A stretch of 64,000 nucleotides of DNA from Enterobacter sp. 10-1 (GCA_002270295.1 NISF01000004.1:448924-512923), one strand, 5' to 3'. Counted from the first letter of the stretch, positions 23,519 through 33,267 are shown. Translations and numbers: made by a program. The notes: generated by a model not told the origin, from the letters alone.

Positions 23519-25696
23519 TTAAAAATCCATCTTCACCGTAAACTGCACTTCGCGCGGGTCGCCAATCTGGTTGCCCAGGTTATTGGTACCGATTGACGAG
23601 GTGTAGTAGGTCTTATCAAACAGGTTCTTAACGTTAACCTGCAGGGTGACCGGATACTGCAGCTTCATCTTATAGGCGGCGAACACGTCCGCGACGCCGT
23701 ACCCCGGCAGATAATAGTCCGCGCCGTTGGTGGCGGAACGCTTGCTGACCGCGTGCCCCCCGGCGCCGAGCGTCAGGGTGTTGCTGGCATAGACGTTATG
23801 CACGTCATAGGTCATATACAGGGAACCGGTATGCTTTGGCACGTTTGGCATCGGCTTGCCGGCGTAGTCCGGATCGTCGAGTACCTTGGCGTCGGTATAG
23901 CCGTAGCTGGCGATGATGCTCAGGTTGTCGGTTAACGATCCGGCGACATCCATCTCTACGCCGCGTGAGCGCACTTTACCCGCCGTTTTGGCAATGGTTT
24001 CATCCCCGACCGTTTCGCTGTACAGCACGTTACGCTTATCAATATCGAACAGGGCGATATTGGCGGTCACGCCGTTGAACAGTTCAAACTTGGCGCCCAG
24101 CTCATAGGAGGTGGACTCTTCCGGCGGCAGGTTGCCGATATAGCTGGCGATGGACGATTGCGGCATAAACGACTGCGCCACGTTACCGAACAGCGAGATG
24201 GTCGGCGTCAGCTTATAGACCAGGCCAAATTTCGGCGTCCACTTCTGGTCGCTGCTGTCGGTATTGACGTTAAACGGGCGTCCCTTTCCGGCATACTGGG
24301 TGTAATACTGGTAGCGCACGCCGGCGACGGCGATCCAGCGGTCGTTCAGGTAGAGCGCATCCTGCACGTAGGCGGCGTAGCTCTCCTGCTGGATGCGCTG
24401 ATCGCTGTCGGAGGCCGACACGCTGGTGCATTTATCGACGGTACCGTAGACCGGGTTGTAGATATTGAATCCCTTCACGTTTTTACAGCGGATCATGCCG
24501 GTGCGCAGCAGATCGTAGTTCTCGTAGGCGATACCGCTGAGGATCTCGTTGTAGAAGCCGCCAATCACCACGTCGCCCTGCAGATCGGCGCGGGTCGAGT
24601 GCATCTTCTGGGTTGAGCCGTGGGTGGCGTCAACGCGCCGGGTCAGGTCGCCGGTGGCCGAATCATAGGCCATGACCCGAGCCTGGTTATCGTTGTAGTG
24701 ATCCTGGCTGTAGCTGTAGTCGAAGCGGGCGGTCCAGGCCTCGTTGAGCCGGTATTCGGCGTTAAGCTGCGCCAGGTCGGAATAGCCGTCGGTAACGTTA
24801 AACGGTTCGTCAAAACGCGTTTTACGATCGACGTTAACGGCCTTTTTGGTCGTGAGATCGAAAATCGTCCCGCGATCGAACGGCGTATTGTAGTCGCGAT
24901 GCGAGTACGACACGTTCACCGTGGCGCGGTCGCCAAACCAGGTCAGGGAAGGGGCGATAAAGCTGCTCTTCTCTTTGCCAAAGTTGCGCCAGTAGTCTTC
25001 ATTCTGATATTCGCCGATGACCCGGTACGCCAGCCGCGTCCCTTCGATGGGCCCGGTGACGTCAAACTGGCCGCTGCCGCCGCCAAAGCTGGTGGAGGTG
25101 GCAGAAATCGATCCGCCGAAGGTTTTTTCCGGGCGTTTTGTCACCACGTTAATCAGCCCGCCGGGGTCGAGAATGCCGTACAGCGTCGAGGCCGGGCCTT
25201 TCAGCACCTCCACGCGCTCGGCGGCGGCGTTGAAGCTGCGCGGCAGGACGGTGCGCAGCCCGTTGGTCATAATGGAACCGTCGCGGTTGGCGCCGAAACC
25301 GCGGCGGGTAAAGGCGTCCTGGGTGCCGCCGAGGGTATTGGTCTGCACGACGTTAGCGACGTTATACAGCGCCTCGTCGAGCGTAGTGACGTGCTGATCT
25401 TGCAGCACCTGGTCGCTGACGGTGTTAACCACCTGCGGGATATCCAGCATCGGCATTGAGGTCAGCGTCGCGGTCGAGCTGCTGAGGGGCTGATAGCCGC
25501 TGGTGGCGTTTTGCTGCGTGCCGTCCGCCACCACCGTAATGGTTTCGTCGCTCGCCTTTTTATCTTTTTCCGCTGCGGTTTCCGCGGCGATAATCCCCGG
25601 AGAAGTAAAGGAACCCAAAAAAATCAGTGAAAAAAGTGCACGCCCTTTCAATGTCGTGAAAGGGACAGTTGATTGCGTCATTTGTCTGTTTCTCAT
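23519..25696 (-). CDS. TonB-dependent siderophore receptor (hydroxamate type)
   Basis: This 725-residue outer-membrane receptor has a signal peptide, a TonB-box-like DETITVVADG near residue 50, a plug domain (about 70-185: DQHVTTLDEALYNVANVV... LKGPASTLYG...GGLINVVTKRP) and a 22-strand barrel ending VQFTVKMDF with terminal Phe. Two Cys in an external loop (IRCKNVKG...VDKCTSV) recall ferrioxamine/ferrichrome-type receptors (FoxA, FcuA). The ligand is not certain. It is divergent from a siderophore ABC importer, and the shared region has Fur-like boxes. Confidence 0.9.
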   Translation of the reverse strand: MRNRQMTQSTVPFTTLKGRALFSLIFLGSFTSPGIIAAETAAEKDKKASDETITVVADGTQQNATSGYQPLSSSTATLTSMPMLDIPQVVNTVSDQVLQDQHVTTLDEALYNVANVVQTNTLGGTQDAFTRRGFGANRDGSIMTNGLRTVLPRSFNAAAERVEVLKGPASTLYGILDPGGLINVVTKRPEKTFGGSISATSTSFGGGSGQFDVTGPIEGTRLAYRVIGEYQNEDYWRNFGKEKSSFIAPSLTWFGDRATVNVSYSHRDYNTPFDRGTIFDLTTKKAVNVDRKTRFDEPFNVTDGYSDLAQLNAEYRLNEAWTARFDYSYSQDHYNDNQARVMAYDSATGDLTRRVDATHGSTQKMHSTRADLQGDVVIGGFYNEILSGIAYENYDLLRTGMIRCKNVKGFNIYNPVYGTVDKCTSVSASDSDQRIQQESYAAYVQDALYLNDRWIAVAGVRYQYYTQYAGKGRPFNVNTDSSDQKWTPKFGLVYKLTPTISLFGNVAQSFMPQSSIASYIGNLPPEESTSYELGAKFELFNGVTANIALFDIDKRNVLYSETVGDETIAKTAGKVRSRGVEMDVAGSLTDNLSIIASYGYTDAKVLDDPDYAGKPMPNVPKHTGSLYMTYDVHNVYASNTLTLGAGGHAVSKRSATNGADYYLPGYGVADVFAAYKMKLQYPVTLQVNVKNLFDKTYYTSSIGTNNLGNQIGDPREVQFTVKMDF

Positions 25697-26108
25697 GAAC
25701 GAATCTGTCCTTTGCGGACAGATAAAGCCAATTAAATCATTGCCCTTAAAAATATTATCTATCTGTTATCCGCTATAATTCGCGCCCAGATATGTAATTG
25801 AGAATCATTCAATCACGTAGCAATGTAGTAGTAAACGTTATGTAAGATAAAAAAATGCCGCTGCTGAAAACAACGCTCTGGCGCTGGTTTTAGTGATGGA
25901 AATGGTATGTATCTTTATGTTTATTATCATTTTTATTAAGAGGCTGCTGCCGCGTCATGCCGTAGGGCGCGCCTTTTCGCTACGGGCGAAACAGAGTATT
26001 GACTACTACATTCATTCACATCATGATCAAAAGAGAATGAGATGTATTTTTGTTTGAGTGCAGTACGTGCGGGCCTGATGCCACGCCGCTGCGGTGCGGG
26101 AGCGAGTT
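25697..26108. promoter_or_regulatory. Divergent iron-regulated intergenic region
   Basis: The 412-base gap between the receptor and the siderophore importer holds no gene that I can support. It contains a Fur-like box near 25794-25812, a second Fur-like AT-rich motif near 25920-25938, a weak promoter candidate (TTGACT at 25999-26004) for the importer, and an 11-base inverted repeat (AATGTAGTAGT at 25822-25832, ACTACTACATT at 26002-26012). Confidence 0.55.
25794..25812 (-). promoter_or_regulatory. Fur box candidate of the receptor gene
   Basis: GTAATTGAGAATCATTCAA matches the 19-base Fur consensus at about 12 positions, with the core GAGAATCATT differing from GATAATCATT at one base. It lies about 100 bases upstream of the TonB receptor start. 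Iron repression of such receptors is well established. Confidence 0.6.
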
Positions 26109-26930
26109 ATGCCACAGCGGGTGATACCTGCAGAGCAGGGAATTGTGCTGGATTCCCTGTCGGCCGGATACGGCCAGACCCTTATCGTCAACGATATTAA
26201 TCTGACGATCCCCCACGGCAAAATGACGGTACTGGCCGGGGCCAACGGCTCCGGTAAATCCACGCTGCTATCGACTATCGCCCGAATGCTCAAACCGCTC
26301 GGCGGCTGCGTGCGCCTCGACGGTCAGGTTATTCATGAGCTGCCAACCCGGGCGGTATCGCGTCAGCTGGGAATATTGCCCCAGTCGCCGCTCACCCCGG
26401 AAGGATTGACGGTCTTCGAGCTGGTCTCCCGCGGGCGCTATCCCTGGCAAGGGCTGATGCGCCAGTGGTCGGACGCCGACGAGCGGGCGGTGGAAGAGGC
26501 GCTGGCGCTCACCGGCACCGCCGAATTCGCCCATCTGCCGGTGGACAGCCTCTCCGGCGGCCAGCGCCAGCGCTGCTGGATCGCGATGGCGCTGGCCCAG
26601 CAAACCGCCACCATTTTGCTCGATGAACCCACCACCTGGCTCGATCTGCGCTATCAGGTCGATATTCTCGAACTGCTGCAGACCCTGACCCGCGAACATG
26701 GGCGCACGGTGGTCACCGTCCTGCATGACCTGAACTTTGCGGTGAACTATGCCGATACGCTGGTCTTTCTCAAGCAGGGGCGCATTGCCGGGGTCATTGA
26801 CGAAAATGAAACCTGCACGCCGGAGCTGATTAAAACGGTGTTTGACGTTGACGTGCAGATGTCGCTGAACCCGCAAACCGGTAAACCGTTCTTTATGCCC
26901 TTTCGCGCCCGCCAGGCGGCCGGACAATGA
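26109..26930 (+). CDS. Siderophore ABC transporter ATPase (FecE/FepC type)
   Basis: This 273-residue ATPase powers ferric-siderophore import. Walker A is GANGSGKST, signature LSGGQRQR, Walker B TILLDEPTTWLDL. The ATG at 26109 follows a GGGAGCGAG ribosome site; a GTG at 26094 would add five residues. It overlaps the first permease by four bases (ATGA). The gene order ATPase-permease-permease-binding protein forms one operon divergent from the receptor. Confidence 0.9.
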   Translation: MPQRVIPAEQGIVLDSLSAGYGQTLIVNDINLTIPHGKMTVLAGANGSGKSTLLSTIARMLKPLGGCVRLDGQVIHELPTRAVSRQLGILPQSPLTPEGLTVFELVSRGRYPWQGLMRQWSDADERAVEEALALTGTAEFAHLPVDSLSGGQRQRCWIAMALAQQTATILLDEPTTWLDLRYQVDILELLQTLTREHGRTVVTVLHDLNFAVNYADTLVFLKQGRIAGVIDENETCTPELIKTVFDVDVQMSLNPQTGKPFFMPFRARQAAGQ

Positions 26931-27946
26931 GCGCCAGCGCGCTGATGCTCCAGCGCCGACGCGCCCGGCCGCGGCTGGCCTTTGCGCTACTGACCCTGCT
27001 GCTGGTCGGCGGCTCGCTGGTGCACCTGGGGCTGGGGGCGCGCTGGATTGCGCCGCAGACGATACTGCAGGCGCTGCTCCATTACGATCCGCGCGATTTT
27101 GACCAGCGGATTATTGTCGATTTACGCCTTGTGCGCCTGGCCGCCGCGCTGCTGACCGGCGCCGCGCTCGGTATCGCGGGCATGCTGCTGCAGACGGTGA
27201 TCCGTAATCCGCTCGGCGAACCGCACATTCTTGGGCTCAATGCCGGCGCGTCGCTGGCGGTGGTGGCGACCTCGGCGCTGGGCCTCGGCGAAGTGACGTT
27301 CGGCCGCCCGCTGACCGCCGCCTGCGGCGCGGGGCTGCTGTTTGGCGCCGTGATGCTGCTGGCCTCCTCCGGACGCGGCGGCATGACGCCGCTGCGCATC
27401 ACCCTGTGCGGGGTGGCGCTCTCGGCCTTTGCGTCGGCGGTGACCGCGGCGATCCTGATTCTGGATGAGCAAACGCTGCTGGCGATGCGTACGTGGCTGG
27501 CCGGCGATCTTGCCGGACTGAAATGGCAGACGCTGCGTGCGGCGCTGATCCCGGCGCTGGGCGGGCTGCTGATTGCGCTCACCATCGCCCCGCGGCTTAA
27601 CGTGCTGGCGCTGGGGGATAAAGTCGCGCTGGGGCTGGGCGTGAAGATCGGCCAAACCCGGCTGCTGGGGCTGACCGCGATCGCGCTACTGTGCGGTTCG
27701 GCGGTAGCCGTTGCCGGGCCGATCGGCTTTGTCGGCCTGGTGGTCCCGCACGTGGTGCGGCGGCTGATTACCGAGGATATTCGCCTGGCGCTACCGCTGG
27801 CGGCGCCGGTGGGCGCCCTGGTGCTGGTGCTGGCGGATATTGCGGCGCGTACCCTGGTGGCGCCTCAGGAGCTGGCGACCGGGGCGATGACCGCCCTGGT
27901 GGGGGCGCCACTGTTTATCTTTATTGCCGCGAGATTCTTTAAATGA
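26927..27946 (+). CDS. Siderophore ABC permease 1 (FecCD family)
   Basis: This 339-residue permease has about 9-10 transmembrane helices. Family blocks include ALGIAGMLLQTVIRNPLGEP and GPIGFVGLVVPHVVRRL. ATGA overlaps at both ends show tight coupling with the ATPase and the second permease. The two permeases probably form a heterodimer, as in FepDG or FecCD. Confidence 0.9.
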   Translation: MSASALMLQRRRARPRLAFALLTLLLVGGSLVHLGLGARWIAPQTILQALLHYDPRDFDQRIIVDLRLVRLAAALLTGAALGIAGMLLQTVIRNPLGEPHILGLNAGASLAVVATSALGLGEVTFGRPLTAACGAGLLFGAVMLLASSGRGGMTPLRITLCGVALSAFASAVTAAILILDEQTLLAMRTWLAGDLAGLKWQTLRAALIPALGGLLIALTIAPRLNVLALGDKVALGLGVKIGQTRLLGLTAIALLCGSAVAVAGPIGFVGLVVPHVVRRLITEDIRLALPLAAPVGALVLVLADIAARTLVAPQELATGAMTALVGAPLFIFIAARFFK

Positions 27947-28995
27947 AAAGCGCCGCACGTCGTGCCGGATTCCGCCCGCTGATTGTCGGGAGTCGTCATA
28001 TTCTGCTGCGTCCGGCGGCGCTGAAGATGGCCGCCGCGCTGTTCGTCGTGATGGCGATCCTCGGCGCGTTTGGCCTGACGCGCGGCAGTTTTCCGCTGCC
28101 TTCCGGAACCTTGCTCCGGGCGCTGCTGGCCGCGGATAGCGTCACCGGGCAGCAGCGTTTTATTCTGTTCGATATCCGCTTGCCGCGGATGTTTATGGCG
28201 CTGCTGTGCGGAGCGATGCTGGGGATGGCCGGCGCGGCGATGCAGAGCATCACCCGTAACGGACTGGCGGACCCGGGGCTTATCGGCGTCAAGGAGGGGG
28301 CCAGCGTGGTGGTGCTGACGCTGATTCTGTTCTTCCCGGCGATCGCGCTGGCGTGGCGACCGCTGGCAGGAATGGTCGGCGGCGTGCTGGTGGCGCTGCT
28401 GGTGCTGGCGCTGGCGCGCGACTGTTCGCGGCCGCGCTTCATTTTGATCGGTATCGGCGTCTCCTGGACGCTGGCCGCGGCGGTCGGCATTTTTATGACC
28501 ACCGCCGACGTCCGCGACGTGCAGACGGCGATGATCTGGCTGGCGGGAAGCCTGCATGCGGCGACCTGGCCGCTGCTGGCGGTCGCCTTCTGCTGGGCGC
28601 TGCCCGGGGCGCTGATCCTGTTTCTTACCGCCCGGGCGGCGGACGTGGCGCTGCTCGGCGACCGAACGGCGATCGGCCTCGGCGTCCGGCTGCAGCAGCT
28701 GACGCTGCTGCGCTTTTTTGCTCCGGTTCTGCTGACCTCAGCCAGCGTTTCCTGCGTGGGCAGCCTCGGCTTCGTTGGCCTGATGGCGCCGCATATGGCG
28801 CGCTTTCTGCTGCGCGGCGGCCAGGTCTCTCTGCTGTGCGGCAGCGCGCTGGTTGGCGCTCTGCTGGTATTGGTGACCGACACCATCGGGCGGGTGGCCT
28901 TTGCGCCGCTGCAAATCCCGGCCGGGATTGTGATCGCCCTGGTGGGGTGTCCGTTTTTTATTCTGCTGCTGTGGCGTCGTCGTGATGCCCTGTAA
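27943..28995 (+). CDS. Siderophore ABC permease 2 (FecCD family)
   Basis: This 350-residue permease is the partner of the preceding one. It has the conserved MLGMAGAAMQSITRNGLADPGLIG and GSLGFVGLMAPHMARFLL blocks. It begins in a four-base overlap with permease 1, and the binding-protein gene follows after 15 bases with an AAGGA ribosome site. Confidence 0.9.
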   Translation: MKSAARRAGFRPLIVGSRHILLRPAALKMAAALFVVMAILGAFGLTRGSFPLPSGTLLRALLAADSVTGQQRFILFDIRLPRMFMALLCGAMLGMAGAAMQSITRNGLADPGLIGVKEGASVVVLTLILFFPAIALAWRPLAGMVGGVLVALLVLALARDCSRPRFILIGIGVSWTLAAAVGIFMTTADVRDVQTAMIWLAGSLHAATWPLLAVAFCWALPGALILFLTARAADVALLGDRTAIGLGVRLQQLTLLRFFAPVLLTSASVSCVGSLGFVGLMAPHMARFLLRGGQVSLLCGSALVGALLVLVTDTIGRVAFAPLQIPAGIVIALVGCPFFILLLWRRRDAL

Positions 28996-29010
28996 ATCTG
29001 AAGGATTGCT

Positions 29011-29964
29011 ATGCGTTGGTTAGTTCCTCTGCTGCTTTGCGTGGCCGGCACCGCAGGTGCCGCCGCGAGTCAGACGCAAAAATTTACCGATGATTTAGGT
29101 CGGGTGGTGAACGTGCCGCTGCATCCGCAGCGGATTGTCTCGATGCACGATCTGGATATTACGATCCCGCTGATTGAGCTCGGCGTGCCGCCGGTCGCCA
29201 GCCACGGGCGTACGCGCCCGGACGGTAGCCACTATCTGCGCTCCAGCGCCCAGCTTACCGGCGTCGATTTTGATAACAGCGATATTCAGTTTATCGGTAC
29301 TGCGGATATCGATCTTGAAGCCGTGGCCGCGGCCAGGCCGGACCTGATCATTACCGAGCCCAGCCGCCACGTCTCCGTTGAACAGCTGGAGAAGATCGCC
29401 CCGACGGTGAGCATCGACCATCTGCAGGGCAGCGCGCCGCGCATTTACGCTAAGCTGGCGCAGCTTACCGGCTCCGAGGCGCGGCTGGCGGTGCTTGAAC
29501 GACGCTATCAGGAGCAGATTAAGCAGCTGAAGGCCGCGGTAGATACGCAGAAGATTACCGTCTCGGTGATTCAGGCCAACGGCGGTAAAGTGACCGTCCA
29601 TCACGCCTATCACGCGCTGGGGCGCGTGCTGCGCGATGCCGGCTTCCGCTTCCCGCCGCTGATTGAAGGTATTCCCGACGGGCAGCGCATCGACGTCAGC
29701 GCCGAGCAGCTGCCGGAGCTGGATGCCGATTTCGTCTTTGCGACCTGGCGCTCCGACACCGGCGGTAAACCGCAGGACGAGCTGCAGGCGATGGAGGCCG
29801 TGATGCCGGGCTGGTGCGACTTTATGCGCGCCTGCCGCAGCGGACGCTATATCCTGCTGCCGCGGGAGGACGTGATCTCCAACTCCTTCGCCGCCCTGAG
29901 CCTGATGGCGGCCGAAGTGCAGTCGCATATTGCCGGACGTCCGCTGCCGGCGGAGCTGAAATGA
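29011..29964 (+). CDS. Siderophore-binding periplasmic protein (FecB/FhuD type)
   Basis: This 317-residue class III binding protein has a signal peptide ending near GAAA and the family opening FTDDLGRVVNVPLHPQRIVSMHD. It delivers ferric siderophore to the two permeases. Two Cys (WCDFMRACRSG) near residue 270 could form a disulfide. It overlaps the downstream regulator gene by four bases. Confidence 0.87.
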   Translation: MRWLVPLLLCVAGTAGAAASQTQKFTDDLGRVVNVPLHPQRIVSMHDLDITIPLIELGVPPVASHGRTRPDGSHYLRSSAQLTGVDFDNSDIQFIGTADIDLEAVAAARPDLIITEPSRHVSVEQLEKIAPTVSIDHLQGSAPRIYAKLAQLTGSEARLAVLERRYQEQIKQLKAAVDTQKITVSVIQANGGKVTVHHAYHALGRVLRDAGFRFPPLIEGIPDGQRIDVSAEQLPELDADFVFATWRSDTGGKPQDELQAMEAVMPGWCDFMRACRSGRYILLPREDVISNSFAALSLMAAEVQSHIAGRPLPAELK

Positions 29965-30860
29965 AAACCCCGCTAAAACGCGAGAAAGGGCGGGTTGACC
30001 TGTTTGGCGACCGCTTTCGCGCCCGGGCGCATCAGCTGTCGCCGCGCCTGCTGGCGGTGGTCAGCTATATCAACGACAACCGCGAGGTGGTGCTGGAGCG
30101 CACGGCGATGGAGATTGCCACCGCCACCCACACCTCCGACGCCACGGTGGTCAGGGCCATCCAGGCGCTGGGCTTCGCCGGGCTGCGTGAGCTGAAGCAG
30201 ACGATGGAGCGCTGGTTTGGCCCGTCGATTACCTCCTCGGAGAAAATGCTCTCGACCGTCAATGCGCTCTCTACCGACGTCAATTCGAGCATCGATTTCG
30301 TGCTGGAGGGCCACCAGCGCGCCTGTGAGGTGCTCTCCCGTCCTGACAACCGCGCGGCGGTCGCGCAGGCGGTGGCCCTGCTGACCGACGCGCGCCAGGT
30401 GGCGATTTTCGGCATCGGGGCGTCGGGGATTCTGGCGGAGTATACCGGCAGGCTGTTCAGCCGCATCGGCCTGCCTTCCTACGTCCTGAACCGCACCGGT
30501 TTTAGCCTCGCCGAACAGCTGATCGGCCTGCAGCGCGGCGACGTGCTGATTATGATGGGGCAAAAATCCCCCCACCGGGAGGGCATGACCACCCTGCGGG
30601 AGGCCCGGCGGCTCGGTATTCCGACGATTCTGCTGACCCAGGCGGTCGATTCCCGCTTCAGCCAGGAGGCGCAGGTGGTTATCGAGGTGCCGCGCGGCGG
30701 CGATAACGGGCGGGTGCCGCTGCACGGAACGGTGCTGGTATGCCTGGAAATGATGGTGCTGTCGGTCGCCTCTACCGCTCCGCAAAAAACCATGAAATCG
30801 ATGAAGCGCATCAACGAGCTGCACAAAGCGATCGGTAAATCTGGCGGTAAGCGTAGCTAA
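29961..30860 (+). CDS. RpiR/MurR-family regulator (HTH + SIS domain)
   Basis: This 299-residue regulator has an N-terminal RpiR helix-turn-helix (about 18-85: TAMEIATATHTSDATVVRAIQALGFAGLRELKQ) and a C-terminal SIS sugar-isomerase-like domain (VAIFGIGASGILAEYTGRLF). The ATG at 29961 overlaps the binding-protein stop (ATGA), so it is translated as the last gene of the siderophore operon. This is unusual because RpiR proteins mostly sense phosphosugars. It also directly precedes the amino-acid ABC operon, whose promoter has a 27-base dyad, and may control that operon instead. Confidence 0.87.
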   Translation: MKTPLKREKGRVDLFGDRFRARAHQLSPRLLAVVSYINDNREVVLERTAMEIATATHTSDATVVRAIQALGFAGLRELKQTMERWFGPSITSSEKMLSTVNALSTDVNSSIDFVLEGHQRACEVLSRPDNRAAVAQAVALLTDARQVAIFGIGASGILAEYTGRLFSRIGLPSYVLNRTGFSLAEQLIGLQRGDVLIMMGQKSPHREGMTTLREARRLGIPTILLTQAVDSRFSQEAQVVIEVPRGGDNGRVPLHGTVLVCLEMMVLSVASTAPQKTMKSMKRINELHKAIGKSGGKRS

Positions 30861-30919
30861 GAGCCAGATAAATCACCGCAGCTAAGGTTTGTGGTTGCAT
30901 GCCATGCTGAGTATGTGTA

Positions 30920-30946
30920 TTTTTATGCAAAATAAATGCATAAAAA
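30920..30946 (+). promoter_or_regulatory. Operator-like dyad before the amino-acid ABC operon
   Basis: Perfect 10-base arms TTTTTATGCA (30920-30929) and TGCATAAAAA (30937-30946) flank a 7-base spacer, ending 9 bases before the binding-protein start. The AT-rich dyad is a plausible site for the RpiR protein encoded immediately upstream, or an ARG-box-like site. Confidence 0.6.
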
Positions 30947-30955
30947 GGAATCATC

Positions 30956-31723
30956 ATGGTTAAGAAGTGGATGAAAGCGTGCTGCCTGATGGCGGCAATG
31001 ATGGGGACCGCGCAGGCGGCACAGCAAACCTACGTTGTCGGTTCGGGCGGCACCTATCGCCCGTTTGAATATGAAAATAGCCAGAAGCAGCTGGAAGGTT
31101 TTGATATCGACATCATCAAAGCGATCGCCAAAGCGGAAAACTTTGATATCAAGCTGGTCAATACGCCGTGGGAGGGGATCTTCGCCACCCTCAACACCGG
31201 CGACCGCGACATTATCATCTCCGGGATCACCATTACCGATAAGCGTAAGCAGATGGTGGATTTCTCCGCGCCTTATTTCCCGGCCGAGCAGTCGATCGTG
31301 GTGCCTGCTGATTCGAAAGTGACCTCGCTGGCGGCGCTGAAAAGCGAGAAGGTCGGGGTGGTGAACTCCAGCACCGGCGATATCGTGGTCTCTGACGTGC
31401 TGGGTAAAAACAGCACCGCCATTAAGCGCTTCGACAATACGCCGCTGATGCTGCAGGAGCTGTTTGAAGACGGCGTCAGCGCGGCGGTAGGGGACGTTGG
31501 GGTGGTGAAATACTACATCAAGCAGCACCCGGAGAAGCAGTTCAGGCTGGTGCCGGACGCGAAGTTTGAGCGGCAGTATTTCGGTATTGCGGTGGCCAAA
31601 GGCAACAGCGAGCTGCAGGCGAAAATCAACGCTGGCCTGCAGAAAATTGTTGCTGACGGCACCTACGCTAAAATCTACAAAACCTGGTTCGACGACAACG
31701 TCCCGACGCTACCTGCGCAATAA
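30956..31723 (+). CDS. Polar amino-acid ABC substrate-binding protein
   Basis: This 255-residue periplasmic protein (signal peptide ending near AQAA) belongs to the glutamine/arginine-type SBP family (PBP type 2): TYRPFEYENSQKQLEGFDIDII, GDRDIIISGITITDKRKQMVDFSAPY. A good AAGGAA ribosome site precedes the ATG. A strong terminator just downstream (31747-31780) probably lets the binding protein be made in excess over the membrane parts. The amino acid is not identifiable. Confidence 0.9.
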   Translation: MVKKWMKACCLMAAMMGTAQAAQQTYVVGSGGTYRPFEYENSQKQLEGFDIDIIKAIAKAENFDIKLVNTPWEGIFATLNTGDRDIIISGITITDKRKQMVDFSAPYFPAEQSIVVPADSKVTSLAALKSEKVGVVNSSTGDIVVSDVLGKNSTAIKRFDNTPLMLQELFEDGVSAAVGDVGVVKYYIKQHPEKQFRLVPDAKFERQYFGIAVAKGNSELQAKINAGLQKIVADGTYAKIYKTWFDDNVPTLPAQ

Positions 31724-31746
31724 GATCTGTTTTTTTTGTCTTACTC

Positions 31747-31780
31747 ACGGCTATCGGCTCTGACGATAGCCGTATTTTTT
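31747..31780 (+). terminator. Internal terminator between binding-protein and permease genes
   Basis: Perfect 10-base arms ACGGCTATCG (31747-31756) and CGATAGCCGT (31764-31773) are followed by ATTTTTT. Placed 23 bases after the binding-protein stop, it should cut read-through into the permease and ATPase genes. Confidence 0.85.
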
Positions 31781-31791
31781 AGGGAAGGGTT

Positions 31792-32556
31792 ATGACGGGA
31801 TTCCGTTGGGAGATCATCGAGGAGTACGGTCCGCTGTTTATGGACGGCGCCTTGATGACCATTAAATGCACCATTATTTGCGTGATCCTCGGCACCCTGT
31901 GGGGGCTGACCCTTGGGCTGGGGCGAATGGCGAAGGCCGAGCACGGGGTATGGAAATACGTCCTGCGCTACCTGGTCCAGTTCCCGGTACGCTTCTACGT
32001 CAGCGCATTTCGCGGCACGCCGCTGTTTGTGCAAATCATGGTGGTTCACTTCGCGCTGGTACCGCTGTTTATCAACCCGCGCGACGGCCTGCTGGTCACC
32101 GGCGGCATGATGAGCGCCGACTTTGCCCGCGAGCTGCGCTCTAACTACGGCGCGTTTCTCTCCTGCGTGGTGGCGATAACGCTGAACGCCGGGGCCTACG
32201 TCTCGGAAATTTTCCGCGCCGGTATTCAGTCGATCGACAAAGGGCAGATGGAGGCCTCCCGCGCGCTGGGGATGCCGTGGTGGAAAACCATGCGCCAGGT
32301 GATCCTGCCGCAGGCGTTTCGCCGCATTCTGCCGCCGCTGGGCAACAACGCTATCGCTATCGTTAAGGACTCCTCGCTGGCGTCGGCGATCGGCCTTGCC
32401 GACCTGGCCTACGCCGCGCGCACCGTCTCCGGCGCCTACGCCACCTACTGGGAACCCTATCTGACGATCTCTCTGGTCTACTGGGTGATTACCTTCCTGC
32501 TGGCACAGCTGGTTAACCGTCTGGAAAAGAGGTTTGGCAAAAGTGATTCACATTAA
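31792..32556 (+). CDS. Polar amino-acid ABC permease (GlnP/HisM type)
   Basis: This 254-residue inner-membrane permease has about five helices and the EAA loop [25 protein letters not shown]. The [15 protein letters not shown] block is typical of the HisMQ family. An AGGGAAGGG ribosome site precedes the ATG. It overlaps the ATPase gene by 14 bases. Confidence 0.9.
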   Translation: MTGFRWEIIEEYGPLFMDGALMTIKCTIICVILGTLWGLTLGLGRMAKAEHGVWKYVLRYLVQFPVRFYVSAFRGTPLFVQIMVVHFALVPLFINPRDGLLVTGGMMSADFARELRSNYGAFLSCVVAITLNAGAYVSEIFRAGIQSIDKGQMEASRALGMPWWKTMRQVILPQAFRRILPPLGNNAIAIVKDSSLASAIGLADLAYAARTVSGAYATYWEPYLTISLVYWVITFLLAQLVNRLEKRFGKSDSH

Positions 32557-33265
32557 CAATCTGCACAAACGCTTCGGTGACAGCCACGTCCTGCGCGGCA
32601 TCAGCTGCGATATTCAACCGCAGGAAGTGGTGTGCATCATCGGCCCGTCGGGCTCCGGGAAAAGCACTTTTCTGCGCTGCATGAACGCGCTGGAAACCGT
32701 CAGCGAAGGCGAAGTTGCGGTCAACGGCTTTGCCGTCCACGATCGCGCCACCGATCTGAATAAGATGCGTGAAAGCGTCGGCATGGTCTTTCAGCGCTTT
32801 AACCTGTTCCCGCATATGACGGTGCTGGAAAACCTGATCATGGCGCCGATGAACCTGCGCGGCATGGCCCGGCAGGCGGCGATTGCGCTGGCGGAAGAGC
32901 TGCTGGCGAAGGTGGGGCTGAGCGATAAGCGCGACGCCTGGCCTTCCAGCCTCTCCGGCGGCCAGCAGCAGCGGGTGGCGATTGCCCGCGCGCTGGCGAT
33001 GAAGCCGTCGATCATGCTGTTCGATGAACCGACTTCGGCGCTCGATCCCGAGCTGGTCGGCGACGTGCTGGCGGTGATGAAAAATCTCGCCAGCGAAGGG
33101 ATGACGATGGTGATCGTGACCCATGAAATGGGCTTTGCCCGCGAAGTCGCCGACAGGGTTATCTTTATCGACGGCGGGATCATTCAGGAGCAGGGCCGGC
33201 CGGAGCAGATCTTTAGCGCCCCGAGCAACCCGCGCACCGCCGCGTTTCTCAGCAAGGTGCTGTAA
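32543..33265 (+). CDS. Polar amino-acid ABC ATPase (GlnQ type)
   Basis: This 240-residue ATPase has Walker [10 protein letters not shown], signature LSGGQQQR and Walker [14 protein letters not shown], followed by [15 protein letters not shown]. The GTG at 32543 gives the family start [12 protein letters not shown] and has AGAGG ten bases upstream. A TTG at 32534 adds three residues and is the alternative. It is the last gene of the importer operon. Confidence 0.9.
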   Translation: MIHINNLHKRFGDSHVLRGISCDIQPQEVVCIIGPSGSGKSTFLRCMNALETVSEGEVAVNGFAVHDRATDLNKMRESVGMVFQRFNLFPHMTVLENLIMAPMNLRGMARQAAIALAEELLAKVGLSDKRDAWPSSLSGGQQQRVAIARALAMKPSIMLFDEPTSALDPELVGDVLAVMKNLASEGMTMVIVTHEMGFAREVADRVIFIDGGIIQEQGRPEQIFSAPSNPRTAAFLSKVL

Positions 33266-33267
33266 GC

